In this document: piece by piece, positions 34,108-45,944 of the stretch | Layout of the letters: each line of letters opens with the position of its first letter | Numbering within the stretch: the first letter of the stretch is position 1 | Origin: Verpa conica | Lineage: Eukaryota; Ascomycota; Pezizomycetes; Pezizales; Morchellaceae | Assembly (NCBI GenBank): GCA_033030425.1 | Contig: JAUFSD010000003.1 | Span: 310,001-374,000 of the forward strand | DNA length: 64,000 nucleotides | Direction of reading: 5' to 3' | The notes under the pieces: generated by a model | Seen by the model: only the letters and a program-made list of their open reading frames with translations | Told to the model about the DNA's origin: nothing | Databases searched by the model: none | Made by a program: the position numbers and the translations under genes

Positions 34108-35180
34108 TAGTGCTAGTAACTTATACAAAACCATGATTCTCGGTAGAAATCCAGTTGAAAAATCGCTAGTTCGAGAAAAAGGCGCATGAGGAGCCAATAG
34201 TATGATATTTTGTAACCATGGATACATGGCAGGATCGGTCGTACGGGAGATATACTTCCAAATACTAATCTAGATTATCGGGTGCCAATCTAGAAGTAGA
34301 TCCCACACGGATGTAGATCATTGTTTCACGGCAGATAAAGTACTTTGATATGCGACCAGGTTCAGATCGATAACTACTGAAGACCTCTATGCATGACCGT
34401 TCGTATTAGGTAAAGCTCAAGTAGAACACTCACCCAGTTGTAGCAACTAGTACAGAGTATAACCAGGGAATAGTGCTTTGTTACACAAGTTTCCTACGAT
34501 GTCTCAGCTACCGAGCTTCCGGAGATTTTCCCGGAGCTAATGTCGCAGGGGCGGCTTGAGCTGAGGGAGGTCGGGGGCTTTATTAACTGAGAATATCGGT
34601 ACTACTAATGCGGTGCCAGACACAATAAGTCAAGCGCATTATAATGTTATAGAATCGATTTTTTTGTCTGGGCCGCTTCTAAAAATGATTAGGGACCCGA
34701 AGAAACATGCATTGGAAGCTCTTTTTCGAGTTAGAGAAATAGCGGGCGTCTCTCCAATCGAATCTTTTAATGCCTATCCTTCCTTTTGAGTTTATTATAT
34801 GGATATGCTACCAATAATAAGTCCTTTCTTTGTCTTAGACCTAGGTAAATGCACTTTGAACCACCCGGACGTGCGGAGAGTACTCGCCGGATACATGAAT
34901 TCAGTGGCAATATTAATGTACTCGATTGCATGATCGTGATTACTCTCTGAAGGAGATTTCCCATCTAAATGTACAGCTAGCCTATCTATGACCACCTGAA
35001 GTGTTGATCACAGCCCCCCTAAAGTGTTCGCATGACTTTTGAGGATTTTCTCACCCGGAAATCAAAGTATACACGATGATCTCAAGTGGGGTAATTTTAT
35101 GCCGTCATACTATAAACTTGTAAATAGCACCGACCGAGGATATCAGTTCAATGATCATTACCACCCCCCCCCCCCCCAAG

Positions 35181-35187
35181 TATAAAA
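35181..35187 (+). promoter_or_regulatory. TATA box of the carboxylesterase gene
   Basis: TATAAAA lies 72 bp upstream of the ATG at 35259, immediately after a C homopolymer tract. The spacing leaves room for a leader of about 40 nt, as in strongly regulated fungal genes. Confidence 0.6.
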
Positions 35188-35258
35188 CCCTCCTCTGAAC
35201 ACCACCCATATTCCTCCAGACACCAACCTTCCTGGTATACACAACAGAAACAATCAGC

Positions 35259-37435
35259 ATGAAGACCCTCCAAGCCATCTGTCTGCTTGCCTTGAGCAAT
35301 GTGGCACTCGGTGAACTCCAAAGTCCACTCGGTCCCTCTTTCGACGATATCGTCGCTCATGAAACAGACACTTCCCCACCTCCTGCTCAGACGGCACCTG
35401 CATACCAGGATCCATTTGAAGTATCCAAGAGCGGTTCTGATCCCCATGTTATGAACCTCTTACAGTTGACTGGCGAGGGTGATGAAGAAGAAGACGAAGT
35501 TGTAGATGTGGACGAAGACACATCCAGCTTCCCAAGAGTTGCTCTGGACTATGTAACCCACAGGGCTACAAAATATCACGTTAGTGTTCACTTTTATTCA
35601 TTTCCTTTATCAAGCTAACAAGAAATTGGCTGTATTATAGAAAAAAGGAGACTACTATGTTTATAAAAACATTCGCTATGCAGCTCCTCCCACTGGCGAG
35701 CGCCGGTTCGCCGCCCCACAACCCCCTCTTAAAGAAGAGAAGGAACAAACTGGAGAACACGGAAACTCTTGCATCCAAGAAGTCCCAGACTGGATGACAG
35801 CCGTCACAAGACCAAGGTGGCTTATCAAGACAATATTTCAGTCATTTACCGATAGCGAGGACTGTTTGTTCCTTGATGTTACAACTCCCAAGTCTGCAAA
35901 GAAGGGTGACAACCTCCCAGTTGTTGTATGGGTCTATGGTGGTGGCTATGTCTTTGGAAAGAAGGACTGGAAGCCTTATAACCCCACCGGAATCATGAGG
36001 CGAACCGAAGGAAATGTAATCTATGTTGCTATGAACTACAGGGTAACGATCTCATTAAATCCCAACTCTAGAGAGTTTATACTGAGAATAGTTACCACTA
36101 GATGGGAGTCTATGGTTTCCTTACTGGTCCCCTCTTCTCCCAAGACAGAAAAGAAGGTGTCCTTAATGGAATGCCTAATGCCGCCCTCCATGATCAAAGA
36201 TTCGCTCTCAAGTGGGTCCAGAAATATATCAAAGAGTTTGGAGGAGACCCAGACAACGTTACCATTATGGGCGAAAGTGCCGGTGCTGGATCAATCGTCC
36301 ACCAACTTGTCTGGCAAGACCCAACTGAGGAGAAGGCTCCTTTCAGAAGAGCAATCCCGCAGAGTCCGGGTTGGGTTCCAAACCCAGGAGGATTTAAAGC
36401 AGCTGATGACCTCCAGGATGCAACCTACAAGAAACTTTTAAGTCAGTAAAACATTCCAACCTCTCTAATAGCAGTGAGACTAATGCTTTTTTTTTAGAGG
36501 AAACTGGGTGCTTTACTCTTGCATGCTTGAGGCTCGCACCTTCTTGGCTCATCAAAAGAGCAAACACTAGGATAATTGCAGCATCACCAAAGGGTTTGTA
36601 TCTCTTCCATTCACATCTTACGTATTACGTATGACTAATAAAGCGAGTAATAAGGCACTTTCACTTTCGGACCGGCTGTTGATGGCAAATACATTACTGA
36701 TCTCCCCGGTAGGATGTTCCGAGACAATAAGTTCAGTAAGGACGTGGAGGTTATGATTGGCCTTGTCGGAATGGAGGTATTTACAACCCCAGAACACACA
36801 AGCCAATTTATTATTCACCTCGCTAACTCAGAGAAAAACAGGGCGCCGCATTTGCTGACAGAGCAGTAAAAGATGACGCAATGATGGATGAATACCTCAA
36901 AACTGCTCTTCCACTCTCTAGCCCAGAAACTCGTCAAAAAATCCAGGAGATGTATCCTCTCTCCAAATACGACGGAAACCACACTCTTCGCGTTATAGAT
37001 ATTGCTGGTGAATCCTTCATCAACTGTAATGCCTACACCATTGCCAAAGCCTACGAGGGCCGCTCTTATCAATACGTCTTAAATCGAACCTTCTATGACG
37101 AGCTTGAACCTGCTGGGCACGGTGTAGATGTGTCCTACACGTTCTATAATAACTGGCCGCTCATCGGAAAGGCGAACCCATACATAGCGATGGCTATGCA
37201 GAAGTACCAGCTAAGCTTTTGGACAAATGGTAACCCGAATAGTAACAAACCACTTTGGTCATGGCCAATGCCGAAGTGGGGTGATGAGCATAAGATATTG
37301 TCGTTCGATGGGAGGACTTGGACCACCCCTATCAAGATTGACGATGAGACTATTGAGAGGTGTAACTGGTGGCGAGACGGGCATTATGCTAATCCTGATG
37401 AACATAGTTCTTTTGAGGATAAAGAACTGAAATAG
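35259..37435 (+). CDS. Secreted type-B carboxylesterase/lipase
   Basis: Six exons (35259-35579, 35641-36042, 36102-36441, 36498-36593, 36655-36776, 36842-37435) join to 624 residues. An N-terminal signal peptide MKTLQAICLLALSNVALG is followed by an acidic low-complexity stretch. The alpha/beta-hydrolase core has NIRYAAPPTGERRFAAP, SEDCLFLDVTTP, the oxyanion loop VWVYGGGYVFGK, the nucleophile elbow TIMGESAGAGSIVHQ and a likely catalytic His in AGHGVDVSYTF. These are the hallmarks of the type-B carboxylesterase family. It is probably exported and hydrolyses esters; the exact substrate is unknown. Intron 4 would end in AAG, which is less usual. The gene has its own TATA box and stands alone, so induced expression is plausible. 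Confidence 0.9.
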
Positions 37436-39286
37436 GTGGTGGATCTTTTCGGGTTGGTATACAAACTATATCTTTTCTTACTCATGCATTCTGATTAGCT
37501 TTGGAGGATTTTACGTTTATGATGAGAGCGAAAATGACATATTGAAGAAAATAACCTGGATTGTCTAAAGTCATTTATTCATCCTTCTCAATAAGCATAG
37601 TGAGGAAACTTCCAAGAATCAAGGGAGTATGAAGTGATCTGTTCCTTACCATATTCCCCTAACCCACCCGAGTGACCCTCCATGATCCTAATATATGGGG
37701 GGGAACCAAAATATTCCTCAACTTTTCATGCAAGATTAGGAAGTAAAAAGACTAGGTCATTTCATTTATGGCAATTTCTAGTAATACGTAGAAGGTAGAC
37801 ATCGATACATTATCCACAACAACCTAGTAATGCGCGGAAAGGACATGACATGAAGATATCGGCACATAATTCACAAAATATCAGGCACATTCCCCACCAG
37901 AGCAGCCGATGAAGGACAGAGAGGTTTTACCTAATGAGTGAATTGAAAAGAAAAGAAAAGAAATTGATCTAATATATTATAAGTCGGCGCCATGTGAGGG
38001 CGATCAACCCCCTAAGATATGTGATGTATTTCTGGGGGGATGTTTCTACATAATAACGCCCCCAATTTCATTGACCACTACATATCAATTAAAACTAATC
38101 CTTATACTATTAAATAATGTTCTAATAATATGTAGGTTAGAGTTAGGGCACCTATTTAAATTAGCAACTGTAATAATTATTTAGTAGCTCAGAGAGCAAT
38201 GACTTGAGAGAGGACGGTGGGTACGAGGAACAGAGAAGAAGCGAAGCATTAGAAAGTTACTAGCGGGTTAGTCTACATTTTGTGATTAAGTATTATATAG
38301 AGTGTGGGTGCGAGTACCTTGGCCTCAGGACTCCATGTACTTATAATTAATTCATTTATTATTATTTAGTAGCCGATATAAAGCCTAAAGTCTGACCTCA
38401 GCTTGTGCGGGAGACTCAAAGGTGAAGTTTTCTTAATGATTCCCTCGTGTCTCCTCTCCCGCTATCACTCCTTCTCCTATGAACCTTTCCTTGGGTATAT
38501 ATACATATATCTCCATCCTTTAAAAAATGGCCAATATGTGCCCCCCCCCCCCAAAAAAAAAGGCATCAATACCTATATACTATAGACTAAGCTAACCGAG
38601 GGTTAAAGACAACTAACTCCTAAGTTTTAAAATACTCTACTGTAAATAATCCAGGTAATTTATCAAGTATCGTGCTTACCACCTTATTGGCTTCCCTATC
38701 AGTAACCACCTTTATAGAGCACCTGTCTATATATATATACCAGAGCGAGTATCCATATACACGGACCAACTAGTCCCCGGAGACAAGGACGCGGCGCAAT
38801 TCAAAAAAAAATAGCGGTCCCTAGATCCACTAGTACTAGATAAGCTATGTCTCTCTTTGCATATGCAGATATCCTCATAGGCGAGGTGTGGGGTCCGCAG
38901 GGAGAAACCGTCGCAGATCTCCCTCGGCTCGTTCCAGATACGGTACTATGCTAACTCCAAGCAGCTTAGTGTGTCCTGCTTGACGACAACCATAGACCAA
39001 GCGACATGTGAAATATTTGTCTCCTGCCCGAATCCATCTATTTTATGGGGAACCGAATAGTCCGGCTCAATTTCTGGCTTCTTGCCTATGTAATCCACGA
39101 TCTAGGCGATGTCTTTCCGGCAATTCGGATACCGTAGCGTCGTAGATCATGAATCGTGTTCCCCCGACCCCCGAATCGTACTACCTACGTCCTGATGGCA
39201 TTTAGTCTATCTTTTGGCCTCAACCTCTCCTCAACCTAAACAAATTTTGAAGGAGAAGAATACCAGCTCCAACCGCACGCTCTAGT
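37436..39286. other. Intergenic region
   Basis: AT-rich sequence with a C13/A9 homopolymer junction near 38540-38563 and a stretch of more balanced composition at 38750-39200. No gene or clear repeat was recognised. Confidence 0.45.
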
Positions 39287-42008
39287 ATGGCTTCCTTCAC
39301 ACCAACCCCTGTGGATTCAATCCCGTCCATTGTCTCCCATGTACACAGCTCCTTCCTCACACTTAAATCACACTCACTGTCTTTCCGCGAAGAACAACTT
39401 GGCCGTCTCTACTGGGGTATCCGAGACAATGAACAAGCCCTCTTTGACGCGCTGGCGGCTGATCTCGGGAAGCCGGTTCAAGAGACATTCATGACGGAGG
39501 TGACCTGGCTACTGAATGATATCATGAGTGTGATGAAGAACCTGAGGAAGTGGGCGGCCGATGAGCCAATTACCGATATACCACTAAGTATAAAGCTCAC
39601 TAACTCACCAGTTATGAAGAAGGAGCCAATGGGGACAATTTTAATTATTGGGTAGAGCTCCATTTCTTATATATTTCTATTGCTGTATACCCCTAGCACG
39701 TAGGTAGGCACCGTAACGAGAAGGGGACTGGACCGGCATAAATTGTCACTCGGGCCCTGCACCAACTTGACCTACTTAGAAATTACATAATAAGACCCAG
39801 CTGACATCCCACCTCCATAGTGCTTCAAATTACCCCGTACAATTGACTATAATCCCGTTGGTCGGGGCAATATCCGGTGGGAATGCAGCCATTGTGAAAC
39901 CCAGTGAATTGACACCGAATTCATCTGCACTTGTTGCAAAAATCGTCGGAGACGTTTTAGACAAAGATTTTTACACAGTTGTCAATGGCGGAGTTGATGT
40001 GGCGACAAAGCTTCTAGAGCAGAAATTTGATAAGATTGCATATACTGGAAGCCCTCGTATCGGGCGTATTATTGCCGCAGCAGCAGCGAAAAATTTAACA
40101 CCTTGTTTATTAGAACTGTAGGTTTTCCCGTGATGAAGTTCGATTGACAGTGGTACTTTGGGAGTACGGGCAATACTTCGAGGGTCTGAAGCTTGAAACC
40201 TGCCATAGATCTCATAAGACTTTTAGCTGGCCCCCTTTGTCCCTATGCCGTATACCTAGAAGGAGAAATCCCGCTGACAACGACTTGCAGAGGTGGCCTA
40301 AACCCCGTATTCGTCACCAAATCTGCCAATGCCAAAATCGCTGCCAAAAGGATTGCCTGGGGCAAAGTCCACAACGCTGGCCAAATATGCCTTGGCCCTG
40401 ACTATATTCTAGTCCACCCTACCCTCGAGAAAGAGTTCGTCGAAGCCTTTATACAAGCGTTCAAGAGTTTCCACCCAAAGGGTGCACAGAGTTCCCCGGA
40501 TTACAGTAGAATCGTTGATGACAGGAATTTCCACCGGATCAAGAACCTGCTAGACAATACAAATGGAAACATCCTGTATGGAGGAAGCGTGGACGAGATG
40601 ACAAGATTTATCGAACCAACGCTTGTAAAAGTGACAGATCCGAGTGATAGTTTGCTGAGTGAGGAAGTATTCGGTCCAGTGATCCCTATGATGGTCGTGG
40701 AAAAATTAGAGGAGATGATTGTATTAGCGAGGAAGATAGGTGATACACCGTTGGCGTTGTATATTTTCTCTGCGGATAAGGCGGAACAGGAAAAGGGTAA
40801 GTCTATCCTCGCCGACTGCCAGCTTTTGTTTGTCAATATGATGAATAACAGATGCAATAGCTTTAATGAGCGTTAGATCTGGAGGCGTCTCTATTAATGA
40901 GTAAGTTTCATAACCCCTTGCATTCTCTGGTCACTTGAGGGAAACATTCGTGGAACATGATCAATTATTTTTGCCTTCGCATTCGCTTTATGTGTGGAGC
41001 ATGATCAGTTGTCGCTGCCTTTGTAGATTATTGAAGCGCTTGGATTCCCTTTCTGCAAGCGGTACTGTCTAAGTATAATTGCTGACAATAGATGCAGTGT
41101 CATTACCCATGCCTCCAATTTCTCTGTTCCATTTGGCGGCGTTGGCGAGTCCGGACATGGAAAGTACAGAGGTAAGTTGCGTTGGTGTTTTGTTGTCACG
41201 ATCCTTGGCGACGGCCTCGTGGCCTCCCTTCGACTCCCTTTTCCTTGTACGGATGGAGGAGCACTGGCCTTATTTCCTTTTGCGGGGAAATATCAGCTAG
41301 CGGGTATGCAGGCCGGACCTTCATGCTAAAATAATCTGGGGTGCCTCTAGGCCGCGATTCCTTTGATTCATTTGTACACAGGCGACCAGTTTTCACTCAG
41401 CCCCTGTGGGTTGAGAACCTGTTAAACGTATGTTGCTTTTCCAAAACATGTTTTCTTTTCTTCCCATTCCTTTGAGCAGAAGCCCGCGTGCGGATGTCAC
41501 GATGGGATATTTGGCGGAAGAGCTTTCTTCTGTCTGTCATTCGCTTGAGTGCGGCTTCCTTTTTTGGTACCGTTGTGCAGTGTGCACTTTCCAGACTCAT
41601 CGGAAGAACGATGGGATAATAGATTAATGCTTTTTTTGGTCCGTGCAGATTCGTTACCCACCGTACACACCGAAAAAACTTACAGCTTTTCGGAGATTTA
41701 CAGCTCACCCAGTACCGAGCTTTGGAAGAGATGGGAAAACCTCGCTACAGTCATTTTTAATGTGGGCTTTGTTACTCGGTTCTTCTAACAAGAAAGGGGG
41801 CGTGCTTAGGTATTTTGTTATGTTTGGTAAGCTTTTTTTTACTTATGTCCCCTCTGAACAATCGCCGAAGTACCTCATGACAACTCTAAAACGTCATATG
41901 GCTCCGTGCAAATCTCACGATCCTCGTTACGCTGACTCGAGATTGTGCTCTGTTGGGGTAGCTGCGACGTTGTTGGCGAAAAAATTTCTCATAGGTGCCA
42001 AGGCGTAA
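39287..42008 (+). CDS. Class 3-type aldehyde dehydrogenase (fatty aldehyde or apocarotenal type)
   Basis: Seven exons (39287-39651, 39821-40117, 40291-40796, 40852-40900, 41092-41171, 41351-41427, 41649-42008) join to 577 residues. Family motifs include EPMGTILIIG, NYPVQLTIIPLVGAISGGN and VKPSELTPNSS for cofactor binding. The catalytic Glu is in LELGGLNPVFV across intron 2, and the catalytic Cys in NAGQICLGPDYI. The later motifs are EEVFGPVIPMM, FSVPFGGVGESGHGKYRG and IRYPPYTPKKL. The set matches membrane-associated fungal ALDHs (Hfd1/YLO-1 type) that oxidise long-chain or apocarotenal aldehydes. Five of six introns are long (169-221 nt), unlike neighbours. The final about 90 residues after the conserved end include a hydrophobic segment (LQSFLMWALLLG) that could be the membrane anchor, but the tail beyond about 41810 may be intron or UTR. 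Confidence 0.85.
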
Positions 42009-44169
42009 CCATTCTTTCACGATGGCCAGAGGGTATCCGATCAGAGATTATTGTTTTTTTTGCTTTTGGAAAAGAACCATAGTCACGCATGCGGTTGCTA
42101 AGGCAATTTTCTTGCTGTTTCGTGAAAGTACATACGTACAAATCTGTAGGCGAACGGCCGAAGGCCAATGGGTAGCCGCTAACGTGTAACTTACACATAT
42201 AAAAATTGACGCTTATATGACGCCAGCCTCGGCTTGGGTAGAGGTTTGCTTTTTGTGTTGCGGTTTTGCCTTCCCAGGTTTGGTTCAGACTTTTACCTGT
42301 ATTCGATCTGAAGCAGAAGAGTCTCCCCCAGATTTCACTTCCACTGCACGGTGCCTTGGTTTTGGAAAGTAAGAGATTTTCAGTGTCAAGTGATCTCCCC
42401 GGGACGCATCATGTAACTTGGGAGGAGGCCCTCGGTCTTCTATGCAGGACCGAAAACCGAGCTTCCTCAAGTTGTCCATTCTCCCGATGCATCGAAGGGG
42501 TTATTCTCGGCATTGTCGGCTTTAACGTTCCAAGAAGCTTGCACGGACGCCACCGTTGCTGGTATTCATCGCGTTGGGATTCCTCAAGGAGACAAAGAGC
42601 AGCATGTGCGGTCTTTAAAGCCACGAGGTAGGTTTTCACTTGAGAAAATGCGGGGAAAAGAGCCGGGGGTGTGTTGAACGAGTGAAAAAAGTTATGCCGG
42701 CTCTGTTCTAGTGCACGTGTATTTGTCGTGAAATTGCATGAGAATGGCGAGATCTTGGGATGTACCTGCAGCTTGGGGACGCCCAGCGGGCGGCGAGCCT
42801 ACCCAGGTGGACTGAGCTCCCCGGGACAGTTTTGTGGGGATCAGTGACTATTGTTAGAAAGAAAGAAGAAGTTAGATGCCTTGTTTAGAACGCATGGAAA
42901 ATTTTCCTCATCGCTTATGGGTTTCTTTTTTTTCTTTCTTTGAAGTCTTTTTTCTGCCTGCGCCCCCCCGGTTGCCTTTGTACTCTACGTTTAATGACGT
43001 CGAGACAGAGATCTGATCGAGTAGCGAGTAGATTACAGAAACAGAAACGTCTACTGATCTCCATCAGCCTCGATTCCATTCTCTGGGCGCCACACCAAAC
43101 ACTCCTGATGGGGCAGAAATCACGTCTTGTTACGCAAGCACCAGGAGGAATTCTTTGACAGCGCCCACCTGGCCGAACACACATTTTTTTCCGCCTCTCC
43201 CTTGCACCAACAAAGGTCAGATGCCCACCCCGTGCTCCACAATTACCTAACAGCCATGCCCATTTGCGGCATGGCGTTCTCGTCTGTCCACCCTCCATGA
43301 CTACATTTGGTTGGCTGGCCAGTTTCGCTCTCGTAATAGAGGCGCCTGGAACAGGAATAGGCTGCTGCAACGGTTGTTTCCTGGCACCTCACTTTTACCT
43401 CCTGTCGGGGTAGGTATGAGCCTTCAGCTAAAAAATTCTTCCCTCCTCTCTTCGTCATCATTCTCACGATGATTTTTTCAGAAGAAGCAATATAACCGCT
43501 TGGAGCCCTGTGCTCATCCCCTATCCGCAGCCCTAACCGAACAGCGGCAGAATTGGTGCTGCCATTCGCTAGTTCTGAGAACTCGCAGTGGCTATCCAAG
43601 AATGGAGTTCGGCTCTTTTGCTGCGCACTATTGAACAATTGACCTGCAGTCGAATCTCCCATAACTCACTCACCTTGGTAGGTGACGGCCCAGGAAGGAG
43701 GCTGACCGCTGGCCTCCTGCGTCCGGATGGATGGCCTATGGTGGCCATGGGTTGGCTCACGTATGGGCAATAGCAAATCTCGGTGGTGGGATTAGGTCAT
43801 GGTCCAAGTGTGGTAACCCACCCCTCGTGACGGTCCAAGTCAAGGGTGACCGTCCAAAGTTATTTGCCATTGCATGCCGCAATGAGTCTCACGATCTTCA
43901 GGGCGAAGGCCTATTTTCCTGTAATATAAAGCCTCATTGCGTTCCCACCAACTTTTTGCTTCTCATCCACATACTACTACACACAGTCTGCATTTGCCTT
44001 CACTCAGCATACTTACAATCGAGTTCCATCAGCTATATAACATCATACGTCCACCCCCCATTACCGTCCTCCATCATCAAATAACTCGGAATCAATAAGC
44101 TTTTTGCTGCTCCAGACACCCAAAACAATAATCTCTTTCCAAAGTACCCAAATAAAAAAAGCCATCAAA
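42009..44169. other. Intergenic region of higher GC, with leader of the DUF3602 gene
   Basis: Several open frames exist on both strands (for example 42266-42631 plus, 43243-43662 minus), but none shows a recognisable domain, and the raised GC explains their length. The stretch probably contains the ALDH 3' UTR and a long promoter/leader of the next gene, with a TATAAA at 43925-43930. A long non-coding transcript is possible but not shown. Confidence 0.45.
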
Positions 44170-44649
44170 ATGACCATCCAAATCACCGAAGGTTCCCCAG
44201 TTCACGACACCGGTGCTTACTATCACGCCGGCCGCGGAGGTGCAGGCAATTACCGTCGTCTCAGTACAAGCTTCTCCCTTAGCTCCTCTCCTCCAGTAGC
44301 CTCTATTCCTGCCTCAACCACCGCTCAAGTATTCTTCGGTGGCCGTGGTGGAGCTGGAAATCTTAAGCCAAAGACTGAGCGTGCTATGTTCTCATTCGAT
44401 GAGGAGCTCGAACGTGACCGCCTCTTCCATCAGCACCATGCCCCAGTCTACTCCATCGGCCGTGGAGGAGCTGGAAACGTCGTTCCCGCTCAGAACAGCC
44501 TTGCCACCTCTACCTCTCCCGATTCCCCAAGAAGCTCAACTAGCTCTATTCGCTCAGCTCCTCGGGAGTCCCGCTTCTCTACCTCAAGCATGAGGTCAGG
44601 AGCTGACAAAGTTTGGGATACTTTGACCCGTGTGCACTCAAGGTCATAA
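44170..44649 (+). CDS. GRGGAGN-repeat protein (DUF3602, Par32-like)
   Basis: Single-exon protein of 159 residues with three GRGGAGN motifs, at about residues 21-27, 58-64 and 97-103. They are spaced 33-37 residues apart and each is preceded by an aromatic or Ala-Gly turn (YYHAGRGG, VFFGGRGG, YSIGRGG). This is the signature of the fungal DUF3602 family, to which yeast Par32 belongs; Par32 is a TORC1-linked phosphoprotein that inhibits ammonium transporters. The rest is Ser/Thr/Pro-rich and looks disordered with many phosphorylation candidates, and the end is basic (RVHSRS). The same role here is inference. The start is the ATG at 44170 in context AAAATGA; the upstream frame is leader-like. Confidence 0.85.
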   Translation: MTIQITEGSPVHDTGAYYHAGRGGAGNYRRLSTSFSLSSSPPVASIPASTTAQVFFGGRGGAGNLKPKTERAMFSFDEELERDRLFHQHHAPVYSIGRGGAGNVVPAQNSLATSTSPDSPRSSTSSIRSAPRESRFSTSSMRSGADKVWDTLTRVHSRS

Positions 44650-45944
44650 GAATACGAATATTATCGCTTTGTCTTTCTTTCCTTCTGGAGTTCAACACTT
44701 TCTATAACGGCGAAAGAATGCCAATGACGATCGTAAGATTTGTATTGTATATACCACTTTACATCGTCATTCGGCCGGATAATTTTGTTTCTTTTTGATC
44801 CTTTTTTTCCTTTGCAGGCGGGGATTGTTTTTATGCTTTTAATCAATTCGCATCGTCGATTGATCTGCGTGGCGTCACTTGAGTTCTTTTCCTTTTTTAT
44901 TTTCTTGTATTTGTTTGAGTCCAGCTATTTGGGATTACTTTGTTTTGGCGGGGAAGTGTCATCTTCAAATCTTTTTTTTTTTTTACAAAAAAAAAGCAAA
45001 AAAGGAAAAACAAAAACCGTATGGTCGGGGAAAAAGGCTTGGGAACTTGTATGGGAATTGGGTCGGGTTGTTATGGGACTTGGCTATTTAGGTTTTTCTT
45101 TTCTTTTGTTTACTATTATTTGTTGGTGTTGGGGAGAACTTTCTAGCGTTTGAATGTCTTCTGTTTTTTGTTTTCCTCAACGAATATTCTTGAAGTCGGC
45201 ATACATGTATATTGCTTCCTGCTTCCTTGTACGATAGAACAGTCTAGGCAGTTAATTAGGTGGCGGGCTCAGCTTAACGAATCTTATACTCTCAATCATT
45301 AACTATCCAATTGCTTTACACCTACTTCCGAAGTGAATTGGAACTTGCCGCAACTCGTCATCAGCTCCTCCGCTTACGGCATATGACGGTGGTATTACAG
45401 ATTCATCGGATTAGTTCGCCGGTCCCCGTACCCGCAACTCCCCCAAACGCCGAATCTCGTGCTTTGGACGGGAGCAGTAACCGGAACAAACAATATCTAC
45501 GGCTGTCTGACAGACCTCAATAATAATAACACCCTTTTACTATCTCAATGTTTAATTGGCACTCAGGTACGTACAGAAAGGGAGTAAAACCAGGGATATC
45601 TAGAGGGAATGTAGAGTACAAAATAGGTATAAAATCAAAAAGCAACATGCATAGGCATCTAGGCAAACGTAGATCCGTGGAGACACAAAATATGTAAGGA
45701 ATTCCACCAGTTTCGGGGGTTTCGGCAGTTACGCGAAGAATTCCTTACCTAAGTCCCCCGCAATTGCTGTGCATATATGGCCAAAGCGCAATTAATAGGT
45801 ATGTGACTTCCCTTTCCAACCAGTAAAGAACTCTATATAATGCACATTATGAATGACCTTATTTTTCTTCCAAGCACAACATCGGCACAACTAATTAATT
45901 CCGTTTTTTTTAGAGTGCCAACACGGCCTAGGGCTTGCGCAAGG
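44650..45944. other. Convergent intergenic region
   Basis: The 3' flanks of the DUF3602 gene and of ARP1. It is T-rich after 44650, with a T/A homopolymer junction near 44973-44995, and has a hairpin with 11-bp arms (GTAAGGAATTC, 45694-45704 and 45738-45748). No gene is supported. Confidence 0.5.

Larger units (their letters stand above)
32569..35258. other. Gene-poor AT-rich region with a short MITE
   Basis: About 2.7 kb without a supported gene. It holds the 154-bp element at 33954-34107 and, just before the esterase gene, a C homopolymer tract near 35164-35177. The open frame at 33845-34189 runs through the MITE and is not credible. Confidence 0.5.

Noticed and set aside
33845..34189. Plus-strand open frame of 114 codons
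   Set aside because: It runs through both arms of the TA-flanked MITE and has no coding features.
42266..43662. Several overlapping open frames on both strands
   Set aside because: The local GC is higher, which lengthens random frames; none has a domain, a consistent splice pattern or a neighbouring partner.
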